A stretch of DNA of 55,355 nt from Burkholderia sp. IMCC1007 (GTDB lineage: Bacteria > Pseudomonadota > Gammaproteobacteria > Burkholderiales > Burkholderiaceae), in contig NZ_JAPVQY010000053.1 of NCBI RefSeq assembly GCF_027257875.1, positions 1-55,355 of the forward strand, in the 5' to 3' direction. The notes beneath the pieces were generated by a model. It had not been told where the DNA came from, did no database searches, and worked only from the letters and a program-made list of their open reading frames with translations. Within the stretch, counting starts at the first letter, position 1, and each line of letters opens with the position of its first letter. Shown here piece after piece: positions 41,154-49,359 of this stretch. A program made the position numbers and the translations under genes.

Positions 41154-42353
41154 ATGTCTTCCGCTTCCACCGAACGTCCGACCGACGCCGCCTCGCCCCA
41201 CTATTCGCGCAGCCTGCTGTTGCTGCTCGCGACGATCGCGGGCGTATCGGTCGCGAACATCTATTACAACCAGCCGCTCCTCGACAGCTTCCGCTCGGCG
41301 TTTCCGGACGGCGCGTCGTGGATCGGCGCGGTGCCGACGGCCACGCAGCTCGGCTATGCGGCCGGCATGTTCCTGCTTGCGCCGCTCGGCGACCGTTTCG
41401 ACCGCCGCATGCTGATCCTGATGCAGATCGCCGGACTGTCGATCGCGCTGATCGTGGCGGCGACCGCGCCGTCGCTGGCGGTGCTGGCCGCCGCCAGCCT
41501 CGCGATCGGCGTGCTCGCGACGATCGCGCAGCAGGCCGTGCCGTTCGCGGCCGAGATCGCGCCGCCGGCCGAGCGCGGGCATGCGGTCGGCACCGTGATG
41601 AGCGGCCTGCTGCTGGGCATCCTGCTCGCGCGGACGGCGGCCGGCTTCGTCGCCGAGTATTTCGGCTGGCGCGCGGTGTTCGGCGCATCGGTCGCGGCGC
41701 TCGTCGCGCTGGCCGCGGTGATCGTGCTGCGGCTGCCGCGCAGCTCGCCGACGTCGACGCTGCCGTACGGCAAGCTGCTCGGCTCGATGTGGCATCTGGC
41801 CGTCGAATTGCGCGGGCTGCGCGAAGCGTCGCTCACGGGCGCCGCGCTGTTCGCCGCGTTCAGCGCGTTCTGGCCGGTGCTCACGCTGTTGCTCGCCGGC
41901 GCGCCATTCCATCTCGGCCCGCAGGCGGCGGGCCTGTTCGGGATCGTCGGCGCCGCCGGCGCGCTGGCCGCGCCGTACGCGGGCCGCTTCGCGGACAAGC
42001 GCGGCCCGCGCGCGATCATCTCGCTCGCGATCGCGCTGCTGGCAGTGTCGTTCGTGATCTTCGCGCTGTCGGGCACGAGCCTCGTCGGGCTCGTGGTCGG
42101 CGTGATCGTGCTGGATGTCGGCGTGCAGGCCGCGCAGATTTCGAACCAGGCGCGCATCTATGCGCTGAAGCCCGAAGCGCGCAGCCGCGTGAACACCGTG
42201 TACATGGTGTGCTACTTCATCGGCGGCGCGCTCGGCTCGTCGGCCGGCGTGGCCGCGTGGCACGCGTTCGGCTGGATCGGCATGTGCGCGGCCGGGCTGC
42301 TGTTTACCGCGCTCGGCGGCTGGTTCCACCATCGCGGCGCACGCCGCGGCTGA
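41154..42353 (+). CDS. MFS transporter, multidrug/sugar efflux-like
   Basis: 399 aa, start MSSASTERPTDAASPHYSRSLLLL at ATG 41154. Twelve transmembrane segments; SVANIYYNQPLLDSFR and APLGDRFDRRMLI (motif A, GDRxDRR) place it in the DHA1/YbcL-like group of uncharacterised MFS proteins. ISNQARIYALKPEARSRVNTVYMV is a conserved late segment. Substrate unknown. Monocistronic; convergent with the DMT gene, with a 22-bp gap. Confidence 0.87.
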   Translation: MSSASTERPTDAASPHYSRSLLLLLATIAGVSVANIYYNQPLLDSFRSAFPDGASWIGAVPTATQLGYAAGMFLLAPLGDRFDRRMLILMQIAGLSIALIVAATAPSLAVLAAASLAIGVLATIAQQAVPFAAEIAPPAERGHAVGTVMSGLLLGILLARTAAGFVAEYFGWRAVFGASVAALVALAAVIVLRLPRSSPTSTLPYGKLLGSMWHLAVELRGLREASLTGAALFAAFSAFWPVLTLLLAGAPFHLGPQAAGLFGIVGAAGALAAPYAGRFADKRGPRAIISLAIALLAVSFVIFALSGTSLVGLVVGVIVLDVGVQAAQISNQARIYALKPEARSRVNTVYMVCYFIGGALGSSAGVAAWHAFGWIGMCAAGLLFTALGGWFHHRGARRG

Positions 42354-42375
42354 GCGGCCGGCCGCCAGCCCGGAG

Positions 42376-43662
42376 TCACGCGCTGGTGCGCGACTCGGCC
42401 GGCTCGGTGGCGGGCGGCGGCGTGAACGCCTGCGCCGGATCCATGACGACGGCCGGATCCACGACCGCCGCCGGTGCCGGCACGGCGAGCGTCACGGCCG
42501 ACGGCGTCAGGATCGGTGCTTCATCCGGCACCGCGGCCTGATTGGGTGCGGCTTCGGCAGCGAACGCGGCTGCCGGTGCCGACGCCATGTGGACGGCTGG
42601 TGCGGGCGCCGCGGCCAATGCGGGCCCCGCGGCTGATGCGGTCGATGCGGTCGGTGCGGGCGCCGCGGTCGATACGGCCGATGCGGTCGTGGCTGTCGAT
42701 GCGGCTGCAGCAGCGGCCGCGCGCGCAGCGGGCCGGCGCGCCGGATCGAATACGAACGACAACCCGACGCTGCAGAGGATCGCGACTGTCGCGATCACGG
42801 TCGCCTTCGTCACCGGTTCGCCGAGCATCAGCGCGCCGAGCGCGACCGCGACGATCGGGTTCACGTACATGCAGCTGCTCGCGATGATCGGGCTCGTATG
42901 GCGAATCACGTAGCCGTACGCGACGTACGCCGCCATCGTGCAGAACACCATCAGGTACAGAAACGCGAACACGGGCGCCACCGCGACCTGCTCGATGCGC
43001 TCGCCGACCAGCCATGCGGCGATCGTCGACATCAGCCCGCCCAGGCCGATCTGCAGCGACGTCGACAGGAACAGGTCGGACGGCAGCTTGAGCCGCGTCG
43101 CCAGATGCGCGCCGCCCGCCCAGAACAGCGCGCCGGCCAGCACGCAGATCGTGCCGAGCGCCGAGTTCGCGGCGGCCGCGCCGCCCGAATTCAGCACGAG
43201 GATGCCGACCATCCCGAGCGCGACGGCCGCCCATTCGCCCTTCGTCACCGGGCGCCCGGCGACCGCCGCGATCACCGTCGCGAACAGCGGCACCGTGGCG
43301 ACCATCACCGCGGCCGAGCCGCTGCTGACCGTGCGCATGCCGAGCGCGATCGTGCCGGACGACAGCGCGACGAGCATCGTGCCGACGATCGCCGCGTTGC
43401 GGATCTCCAGCAGCGTCGGCCATTCGGGCTTGCGCCGCAGCGCGAAGATGAACAGGCCGATCCCGCCGAGCAGGTTGCGCAGCCCCGACAGCATCAGCGG
43501 CGGGAACGACTCCAGCGCGAAATGCAGGCCGCTGTACGTCGAACCCCAGACGAAATAGATGAAGACGAGCGCGAGTGCCACGCGGCCGCCGCGGCTTTGC
43601 GGCAGGCGGATGCGGATCGGCACGCGGGCGAGGAAATCGAGGAGGCGGTCGAGCGGTGTCAT
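42376..43662 (-). CDS. EamA/DMT-family transporter with Ala-rich C-terminal tail
   Basis: 428 aa, start MTPLDRLLDFLARVPIRIRLPQ at ATG 43662. Ten transmembrane segments in two EamA repeats (LVFIYFVWGSTYSGLHFALESFPPLMLSGLRNLLGG; SPIIASSCMYVNPIVAVALGALMLGEPVTKATVIATVAIL), then a roughly 110-residue cytoplasmic tail almost wholly Ala, Pro, Thr and Ser. The tail is extra relative to the usual ~300 aa of the family and contains degenerate (A/T/S)(A/P) repeats. Probable amino-acid or metabolite exporter; substrate unknown. Confidence 0.85.
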   Translation of the reverse strand: MTPLDRLLDFLARVPIRIRLPQSRGGRVALALVFIYFVWGSTYSGLHFALESFPPLMLSGLRNLLGGIGLFIFALRRKPEWPTLLEIRNAAIVGTMLVALSSGTIALGMRTVSSGSAAVMVATVPLFATVIAAVAGRPVTKGEWAAVALGMVGILVLNSGGAAAANSALGTICVLAGALFWAGGAHLATRLKLPSDLFLSTSLQIGLGGLMSTIAAWLVGERIEQVAVAPVFAFLYLMVFCTMAAYVAYGYVIRHTSPIIASSCMYVNPIVAVALGALMLGEPVTKATVIATVAILCSVGLSFVFDPARRPAARAAAAAAASTATTASAVSTAAPAPTASTASAAGPALAAAPAPAVHMASAPAAAFAAEAAPNQAAVPDEAPILTPSAVTLAVPAPAAVVDPAVVMDPAQAFTPPPATEPAESRTSA

Positions 43663-44144
43663 CGTTCAGCCTGCCCGCACGACGTGTCGCGCGCTCCGCT
43701 GAAAGACGCCGGAGATGCCGGCAAACGGCCCTGACGGGACCGGGAAGGCGGAGACGAACGTGCGGAACGACATGGCAGTGCGAACGGCGACGAATAAAAA
43801 CCGGCGAGCGGTGGCAGAGGGACAAAAAAACGTGCGCAAAACCGCTTGGCTGCGCACGTTCGGCATTATGGCATCAAGGATTCGAAAGGGTCGTCGTACT
43901 TGTCTGAAAGGATAACGACTGATGTTTCGGCGCGACATGTCGGGGCCGCCGGAACTGCCCGATCCGGCGCCGGATGCGCGCCGCGCGGGCTTGGCGAATG
44001 CGCGCATGCCCGTTTCCCGCGCAGCGCGATCGAACCCTGGCCTGACGGCCAGTCATGCGCTTCGGGTGTCGCCGCGCGCTTATCGTGACGGTCGGTATGC
44101 CCGCGCGGCGCCGACATTCCGTTCATTCGATACGCACACCACCC
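43663..44144. other. Gap between the DMT gene and the toxin-antitoxin locus
   Basis: About 480 bp without a confident gene. It holds a minus-strand terminator at 43824-43862 that no annotated gene uses. A minus-strand frame stopping at 43868-43866 ends DKYDDPFESLMP directly before that terminator, but its third-position G+C is low and no start is convincing. Confidence 0.5.
43824..43862 (-). terminator. Orphan rho-independent terminator (minus strand)
   Basis: On the minus strand AACGTGCGCA pairs with TGCGCACGTT around CCAAGCGGTTT, followed by TTTTT (the + strand shows GACAAAAAAACG). No minus-strand gene lies upstream until msrP-like 44831. Confidence 0.75.
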
Positions 44145-44160
44145 ATACAAAATTTTGTAT
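44145..44160. promoter_or_regulatory. Toxin-antitoxin operator/promoter
   Basis: Perfect 16-bp palindrome ATACAAAATTTTGTAT overlaps a TATAAT -10 box (44158-44163). This is the classical layout for an autorepressing antitoxin of the HigA/XRE type. Confidence 0.8.
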
Positions 44161-44507
44161 AATTCGACCATTCTTCCGCCGAAGCCGGTTGTCTTCGTCG
44201 GCAGTGCGCTCGACGCGCTGCGCGGCTTTCCGCTGCCCGAGCGCCGCGAAGCGGCCATCAGATCGACCAGGCGCAGCGCGGCCTGGCGCCCGACGACTGG
44301 AAGCCGATGCGCACCGTCGGCCCCGGCGTGCGGGAAATCCGGCTGCGCGATGCGAGCGGCGCATTCCGGATCATCTACGTCGCCACCTTCGCCGACGCGA
44401 TCTACGTGCTGCACTGCTTTCGCAAGCAATCGGCACGCACCTGCAAGGCCGATATCGAACTGGCCGCCCGGCGCTACCGCGCGCTGACGATCGAGAGGAA
44501 ACGATGA
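44155..44507 (+). pseudogene. higB: Frameshifted HigB/RelE-type toxin
   Basis: Translation starts in one frame as ILPPKPVVFVGSALDALRG then FPLPERREA, and continues from about 44253 in another frame as GHQIDQAQRGLAPDDWKPM...VREIRLRDASGAFRIIYVATFADAIYVLHCFRKQ, ending RYRALTIERKR. Together the two parts make a normal ~110-aa RelE/HigB-like (phage Gp49-type) RNase toxin. GCGGCC at 44250-44255 appears to have lost one G (GCGGGCC would restore the frame). The apparent start is also weak (TTG 44155 or a non-ATG codon). The 3' end overlaps the antitoxin start by 4 bp. It could be an inactivated toxin or a base-call error in a G run. Confidence 0.8.
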
Positions 44508-44785
44508 GCAACGAACGCTATTCGAATGTCTGGGATGCAATCGAGGGCCAGCCGGCCGAGGCCGAGAACATGAAGCTGCGCTCCGAGCTGATGATCGCGC
44601 TCAAGCAGCGCATCGCGCAGCTCGAACTCAGCCAGGCCCAGGCCGCGAAACAGCTCGGCGTCACGCAGCCGCGCGTCTCCGACCTGCTGCGCGGCAAGAT
44701 CAACCTGTTCGGGCTCGACGCGCTCGTGAACATGGCCGCGGCGGTCGGCTTGCGCGTCGATCTGCAGGTGCGCGACTCCGCGTGA
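44504..44785 (+). CDS. higA: HigA-type XRE-family antitoxin
   Basis: 93 aa, start MSNERYSNVWDAIEGQPAEAENMKLRSELM at ATG 44504 behind GAGAGGAAA. The helix-turn-helix is IAQLELSQAQAAKQLGVTQPRVSDLLRGKI (residues about 37-66), and GLDALVNMAAAVGLRVDL follows. It overlaps the toxin stop as ATGA. The antitoxin would bind toxin and repress the palindromic promoter at 44145-44160. It is intact, while the toxin is frameshifted. Confidence 0.92.
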   Translation: MSNERYSNVWDAIEGQPAEAENMKLRSELMIALKQRIAQLELSQAQAAKQLGVTQPRVSDLLRGKINLFGLDALVNMAAAVGLRVDLQVRDSA

Positions 44786-44830
44786 CGCAGCGCGCACCGG
44801 CGGCGTGCGCTTGCGCGTGCGCCCCGCCGC

Positions 44831-45619
44831 TCACGACCCGCCGAACCAGTTGTAGCCCTGATCGACCCAGTAACCGCCCGGGTAGGTATTGGTCACGAAG
44901 ATTTCCATGATGTGCTTCGGATTCTTGTAGCCGAGCTTGGTCGGCATCCGCAGTTTCATCGGAAAACCGAATTCCGCCGGCAGGCGCCGACCGTCGTAGT
45001 CGAATGCGAGCAGCGTCTGCGGATGCAGCGCGGTCGGCATGTCGATGCTTTCGTAGTAATCGTCAGCGCATTTGAAGCCGACGAATTTCGCGTGCGTATC
45101 GGCGCCGGCGCGTGCCAGGAAAGCACCGAACGGCGTGCCGCCCCAGCGACCGATCGCGCTCCAGCCTTCCACGCAGATGTGCCGCGTGATCTGCTCCGCG
45201 TGCGGCAGTGCGTACAACTCGTCGAGCGTCCACACGCGCTTGCCCGTCACGCGGCCCGACAGCACGAGCCGATACGTCGATGCGTCGACGTGCGGCACGT
45301 CGTCGATGCCGTAGTACGCGTTGAACGGGAACGGCCGCGTGATGTCGGCTTCGGTATAGGTCGGCGCGAGCCGCTCGCCGCTGAAGAGCCACGCCTGCAC
45401 GCGATCGTTCCACCGCGATACCCGCTCGAGGAACGCGTTGACCGACGCGTCGTCCTGCAGCGTGCAGCCGGTCAGCATCGTCAGCCCGCCGAGCGTCAGG
45501 ATCCGGCGGTTGAAAAGCCGCCGCGACGGCATCTGCAGCTCGCGGCGCACGTCGAGCTCGAGCGACTTGCGGTCGAGCGTCCAGCGCGCGTCGGCGCGCT
45601 CGTATTCGGATTCCGACAT
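44831..45619 (-). CDS. Molybdopterin-dependent oxidoreductase (sulfite oxidase/MsrP-YedY family)
   Basis: 262 aa, start MSESEYERADARWTLDRKSLE at ATG 45619 with GAAGGA upstream; a GTG 15 bases earlier is less likely. Residues about 32-52 give a twin-arginine-like RRLFNRRILTLGGLTMLTGC, a hydrophobic anchor or lipoprotein-type export region. The molybdopterin domain has SGRVTGKRVWTLDELYALP, ITRHICVEGWSAIGRWGG (Cys ligating molybdenum) and KLRMPTKLGYKNPKHIMEI. Paired with a cytochrome b membrane subunit upstream, as in MsrP-MsrQ-like systems, so likely a periplasmic reductase or oxidase; the sulfoxide substrate is not established. C-terminal GYNWFGGS. Confidence 0.85.
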   Translation of the reverse strand: MSESEYERADARWTLDRKSLELDVRRELQMPSRRLFNRRILTLGGLTMLTGCTLQDDASVNAFLERVSRWNDRVQAWLFSGERLAPTYTEADITRPFPFNAYYGIDDVPHVDASTYRLVLSGRVTGKRVWTLDELYALPHAEQITRHICVEGWSAIGRWGGTPFGAFLARAGADTHAKFVGFKCADDYYESIDMPTALHPQTLLAFDYDGRRLPAEFGFPMKLRMPTKLGYKNPKHIMEIFVTNTYPGGYWVDQGYNWFGGS

Positions 45620-45647
45620 GATGATTTCCTTCACCCGGAGTTGCGGG

Positions 45648-46280
45648 TCAGCGCCCGCGCAGCATCGCGAGCAGCGAGCGCGGCACCAGCAGCGCCATCG
45701 CGACGTGCACGACGAAGAACGCGACGAGCAGCGACATCGCCCAGAAATGCACGACGCGCGCGTTGTCGTAACCGCCGAACAGTTCGCGCAGCAGCGGAAA
45801 CTGCACCGACTTCCAGATCGTCAGCCCGGACAGCACCAGCACGATCAGGTCGACGATCGCGACCAGGTACGCGGCGCGCTGCACCGCGTTGTAGACGCTC
45901 AGATCGTCGTGCGCGAGCCGGCCGCGCAGCGCGGCGCGCACGTCGCGCCACACGGACGCCGGCGTGACGGGCAGCATCTTGCGGGCGAGGCGTCCGGTCG
46001 CGATCGACATCGTCAGGTAGAACAGCCCGTTGCCGACGAGCAGCCACATCGCCGCGAAATGCCATTGCAGCGCGCCGCCCAGCCAGCCGCCGAGCGTGAT
46101 GCCGTGCGGAAACACGAACGGCGGATAGATCGGCGACGCATCGTAGATGCGCCAGCCGGACAGCGCCATCAGGATGGCCGCGAGCGCGTTGAGCCAGTGG
46201 CTCATGCGCACCCACAGCGGATGAATCTTGCGGGCTGGCGGTGTGGCGGTTGCGCGCCCGGTGGCGGGAACGGTTTGCAT
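45648..46280 (-). CDS. Cytochrome b561-type membrane subunit partnering the molybdopterin protein
   Basis: 210 aa, start MQTVPATGRATATPPARKIHPLWVRMSHWLNA at ATG 46280. About four transmembrane helices with heme-ligand histidines (HPLWVRMSHWLNA, HFAAMWLLVGN, VVHFWAMSLLVAFFVVHVAM), as in Ni/Fe-hydrogenase and thiosulfate-type diheme cytochrome b. It probably carries electrons from quinol to or from the molybdopterin subunit encoded 28 bp downstream. It also fits YedZ-like roles, but the fold looks b561-like. Confidence 0.85.
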   Translation of the reverse strand: MQTVPATGRATATPPARKIHPLWVRMSHWLNALAAILMALSGWRIYDASPIYPPFVFPHGITLGGWLGGALQWHFAAMWLLVGNGLFYLTMSIATGRLARKMLPVTPASVWRDVRAALRGRLAHDDLSVYNAVQRAAYLVAIVDLIVLVLSGLTIWKSVQFPLLRELFGGYDNARVVHFWAMSLLVAFFVVHVAMALLVPRSLLAMLRGR

Positions 46281-46385
46281 GATGAGGACTCCCGGAACAC
46301 GTCGACGTGACGCGTCGAGACAAAACGAGACGCGTGCGGCCGTCGTCGAGCACACGCGCCGGCCGCACGCCCGTAGCCGGCGCTG

Positions 46386-46664
46386 TCAGTTCGACGGCGC
46401 CATCTTGTCGCCTGACGACTTGCCCATCTCGTCGTGCGACATCGCGTCCTTCTTCATCGCATGTTTCTTCATGGCGCCCTTCTTCATCGCGCCATCCTTC
46501 GCCATCGCGTCATGGCCCATCGCATCCTTCGCCATCGCGTCGTGGCCCATCGCGTCCTTCGACATCGACGAGCCGTTTTGCGACATCGCGTCGTTCTGCG
46601 CATACGCGCCCGTTGCAAGCGTGGCGAAAGCAGCGACACAGGCGGCGATCAGTACGTTTTTCAT
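46386..46664 (-). CDS. Exported pentapeptide MXKDX-repeat protein
   Basis: 92 aa, start MKNVLIAACVAAFATLATGAYA at ATG 46664; signal peptide cleaved after about residue 22 (AYA|QND). The mature part is a run of MXKDX units (MSKDAMGHDAMAKDAMGHDAM, MKKGAMKKHAMKKDAMSHDEM), rich in Met, Lys, Asp and His, a recognised family of small periplasmic proteins of unknown function, possibly metal-binding. Alternative in-frame starts upstream are not exported. Monocistronic. Confidence 0.88.
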   Translation of the reverse strand: MKNVLIAACVAAFATLATGAYAQNDAMSQNGSSMSKDAMGHDAMAKDAMGHDAMAKDGAMKKGAMKKHAMKKDAMSHDEMGKSSGDKMAPSN

Positions 46665-46898
46665 GACATCTCTCCAAAACATGGGTTTAAGGAGCCGAAT
46701 AGACGGACGACGTCGCGGGAAATGACAGCCGCTGCGAAATTTTTTTGAGGTCGCGCGAAGGCGCGCCATGTTGCACCGCTTCGCGGCGGCCGGCCGAGCC
46801 GTGGGGCCGTGGAGCGGCGCCGCACGCTGTCATTTCGACGGGCCATCGCATCGCCCGCCATGCTGCGGCCGCACCGGCACGGTCCGATCGCCTCCCGG

Positions 46899-46927
46899 TT
46901 GAAACCGCCGCCAAGCCAGTGTATCGT
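46899..46927 (+). promoter_or_regulatory. Sigma-70 promoter of thiC
   Basis: TTGAAA (46899-46904), 17-bp spacer, TATCGT (46922-46927). Transcription would start near 46934, just before the TPP riboswitch. Confidence 0.6.
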
Positions 46928-46940
46928 GTGCGCTGCTAAC

Positions 46941-47035
46941 GCGGGGGTCCTGCAATGCGTTCGGTCGAACAACCGGCATTGCGGGTGAGAAATACCCTTT
47001 GAACCTGATCTGGATAATGCCAGCGCAGGGAAGCG
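46941..47035 (+). promoter_or_regulatory. TPP riboswitch (THI element)
   Basis: Begins GCGGGGGTCCTGC, has the CGGGTGAGAAATACCC core (P2/J2-4), then GAACCTGATCTGGATAATGCCAGCGCAGGGAAGC, the full thi-box consensus. It binds thiamine diphosphate and reduces thiC expression. A 138-bp leader follows, with an SD-proximal hairpin (47134-47158). Confidence 0.96.
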
Positions 47036-47133
47036 TACGGATTTCACCGCCATCCTTCTGACGAAATCCGCCGCCTCACCAAACCTCGTCTCCTGCTTAG
47101 CTCGAGCCCCACATTCGTCAAGGGCTCCGGGCA

Positions 47134-47158
47134 AGCGCCGAAGCGCCTGTCCGGCGCT
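47134..47158 (+). other. SD-proximal hairpin in the thiC leader
   Basis: AGCGCCG (47134-47140) pairs with CGGCGCT (47152-47158), a perfect 7-bp stem ending four bases before the ACAGGAG ribosome-binding site. A second AGCGCC (47142-47147) can compete for GGCGCT, so two mutually exclusive stems are possible. It may be the expression platform of the riboswitch, but no intrinsic terminator T run is seen. Confidence 0.5.
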
Positions 47159-47173
47159 CACACAGGAGATTGC

Positions 47174-49105
47174 ATGAACGCCAATCCGAAGTTTCTGTCT
47201 GCCGACGCCCACGTCGACGCCGCTGCCGTCGCGCCGCTGCCCAATTCGCGCAAGGTCTATGTAACCGGCTCGCAGCCCGACATCCGCGTGCCGATGCGCG
47301 AAATCACGCAGGCCGACACCCCGACCGGCTTCGGCGGCGAGAAGAATCCGCCGATCTACGTGTACGACACGTCGGGCCCGTACACCGATCCGGACGCGAA
47401 GATCGACATCCGCGCGGGCCTGCCCGCGCTGCGCCAGCGCTGGATCGAAGCGCGCGGCGACACCGAGGTGCTCCCCGGCCTGTCGAGCCAGTACGGTCTC
47501 GAGCGCGCGGCCGACCCGGCCACCGCCGACCTGCGTTTCCCGGGCCTGCACCGCAACCCGCGCCGCGCGCAAGCCGGCAAGAACGTCACGCAGATGCACT
47601 ATGCGCGCCAGGGCATCATCACGCCGGAAATGGAATACATCGCGATCCGCGAGAACCAGCGCCGCGCCGAATACATCGAGAGCCTGAAGTCGAGCGGCCC
47701 GAACGGCGCGAAGCTCGCCGCGATGATGGGCCGCCAGCACCCGGGCCAGGCGTTCGGCGCCGCGGCCTTCGGCGCGAACGCGCTGGCCGAGATCACGCCG
47801 GAATTCGTGCGCGACGAAGTCGCGCGCGGCCGCGCGATCATCCCCGCGAACATCAACCACCCGGAATCCGAGCCGATGATCATCGGCCGCAACTTCCTCG
47901 TGAAGATCAACGCGAACATCGGCAACTCGGCCGTCACGTCGTCGATCGGCGAGGAAGTCGACAAGATGACGTGGGCGATCCGCTGGGGCGGCGACACGGT
48001 GATGGACCTGTCGACCGGCAAGCACATTCATGAAACGCGCGAGTGGATCATCCGCAACAGCCCGGTGCCGATCGGCACGGTGCCGATCTACCAGGCGCTC
48101 GAGAAGGTCAACGGCAAGGCCGAGGATCTCACCTGGGAAATCTTCCGCGACACGCTGATCGAACAGGCCGAGCAAGGCGTCGACTACTTCACGATCCACG
48201 CGGGCGTGCGCCTGCAATACGTGCCGCTCACCGCGAACCGGATGACGGGCATCGTGTCGCGCGGTGGCTCGATCATGGCGAAGTGGTGCCTCGCGCATCA
48301 CAAGGAAAGCTTCCTGTACGAACACTTCGAAGAGATCTGCGAGATCATGAAGGCGTACGACGTGAGCTTCTCGCTCGGCGACGGCCTGCGCCCCGGCTCG
48401 ATCTACGACGCGAACGACGAAGCGCAGCTCGGCGAGCTGAAGACGCTCGGCGAGCTCACGCAGATCGCGTGGAAGCACGACGTGCAGGTGATGATCGAAG
48501 GCCCCGGCCACGTGCCGATGCAGCTGATCAAGGAGAACATGGATCTGCAGCTCGACTGGTGCAAGGAAGCGCCGTTCTACACGCTCGGGCCGCTGACCAC
48601 CGACATCGCGCCGGGCTACGACCACATCACGTCGGGCATCGGCGCCGCGATGATCGGCTGGTTCGGCACCGCGATGCTGTGCTACGTGACGCCGAAGGAG
48701 CACCTCGGGCTGCCGAACAAGGACGACGTGAAGGAAGGGATCATCACGTACAAGCTCGCCGCGCACGCGGCCGACCTCGCCAAGGGCCACCCGGGCGCGC
48801 AGGTGCGCGACAACGCGCTGTCGAAGGCGCGCTTCGAGTTCCGCTGGGAAGACCAGTTCAACATCGGTCTCGACCCGGACAAGGCACGCGAATTCCACGA
48901 CGAAACGCTGCCGAAGGATTCGGCGAAGGTCGCGCACTTCTGCTCGATGTGCGGCCCGCACTTCTGCTCGATGAAGATCACGCAGGACGTGCGCGAGTTT
49001 GCGGCGCAGCAAGGCGTATCGGAGACCGAAGCGTTGAAGAAGGGGATGGAAGTCAAGGCGGTCGAGTTCGTGAAGACGGGCGCCGAGATCTATCACCGCC
49101 AGTAA
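47174..49105 (+). CDS. thiC: Phosphomethylpyrimidine synthase ThiC
   Basis: 643 aa, start MNANPKFLSADAHVDA at ATG 47174. Radical SAM enzyme converting 5-aminoimidazole ribotide to HMP-phosphate in thiamine synthesis. Substrate-binding core motifs include AREWIIRNSPVPIGTVPIYQA, TIHAGVRLQYVP, GIVSRGGSIMAKWCLAHH, and IEGPGHVPMQLIKENMDLQ. The C-terminal [4Fe-4S] cluster motif CSMCGPHFCSMKI (Cx2Cx4C) is intact near residue 590. Length and start are typical. Riboswitch-controlled; monocistronic, ending at the terminator at 49159-49184. Confidence 0.97.
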   Translation: MNANPKFLSADAHVDAAAVAPLPNSRKVYVTGSQPDIRVPMREITQADTPTGFGGEKNPPIYVYDTSGPYTDPDAKIDIRAGLPALRQRWIEARGDTEVLPGLSSQYGLERAADPATADLRFPGLHRNPRRAQAGKNVTQMHYARQGIITPEMEYIAIRENQRRAEYIESLKSSGPNGAKLAAMMGRQHPGQAFGAAAFGANALAEITPEFVRDEVARGRAIIPANINHPESEPMIIGRNFLVKINANIGNSAVTSSIGEEVDKMTWAIRWGGDTVMDLSTGKHIHETREWIIRNSPVPIGTVPIYQALEKVNGKAEDLTWEIFRDTLIEQAEQGVDYFTIHAGVRLQYVPLTANRMTGIVSRGGSIMAKWCLAHHKESFLYEHFEEICEIMKAYDVSFSLGDGLRPGSIYDANDEAQLGELKTLGELTQIAWKHDVQVMIEGPGHVPMQLIKENMDLQLDWCKEAPFYTLGPLTTDIAPGYDHITSGIGAAMIGWFGTAMLCYVTPKEHLGLPNKDDVKEGIITYKLAAHAADLAKGHPGAQVRDNALSKARFEFRWEDQFNIGLDPDKAREFHDETLPKDSAKVAHFCSMCGPHFCSMKITQDVREFAAQQGVSETEALKKGMEVKAVEFVKTGAEIYHRQ

Positions 49106-49158
49106 GGCCGCAAGCGAACGATGCGGCCGCGCCGGCCGCGTCGTGACGCATTGCACCA

Positions 49159-49184
49159 AGCCCGCTTTCGAGCGGGCTTTTTTT
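49159..49184 (+). terminator. Rho-independent terminator of thiC
   Basis: Stem AGCCCGCT/AGCGGGCT, 4-base TTCG loop, then seven Ts. Confidence 0.93.
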
Positions 49185-49359
49185 GCGTGCGCGCCCGCAT
49201 CACGCATGCCCGCAGCGCCGCGCGAAACAATTCATTACGAAACCGGCAGACCCTTAACAAGTCCTTACAGCAGCCCCACGGAGCGGCGCGTAGATTGGAA
49301 TCATGCGCGACCGGGCGCCGGTCGCGCGACCTCCAGTCACTACCACAAGGACAACGATC

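Noticed and set aside
43866..44129. A minus-strand small gene ending DKYDDPFESLMP before the orphan terminator
   Set aside because: Codon-third-position G+C is low, no convincing start or ribosome-binding site, and no recognised family; kept only as a finding.
46661..49207. An 848-codon minus-strand open frame opposite thiC
   Set aside because: It is the antisense shadow of ThiC in high-G+C DNA, with Arg/His/Ala-rich composition and no family resemblance.
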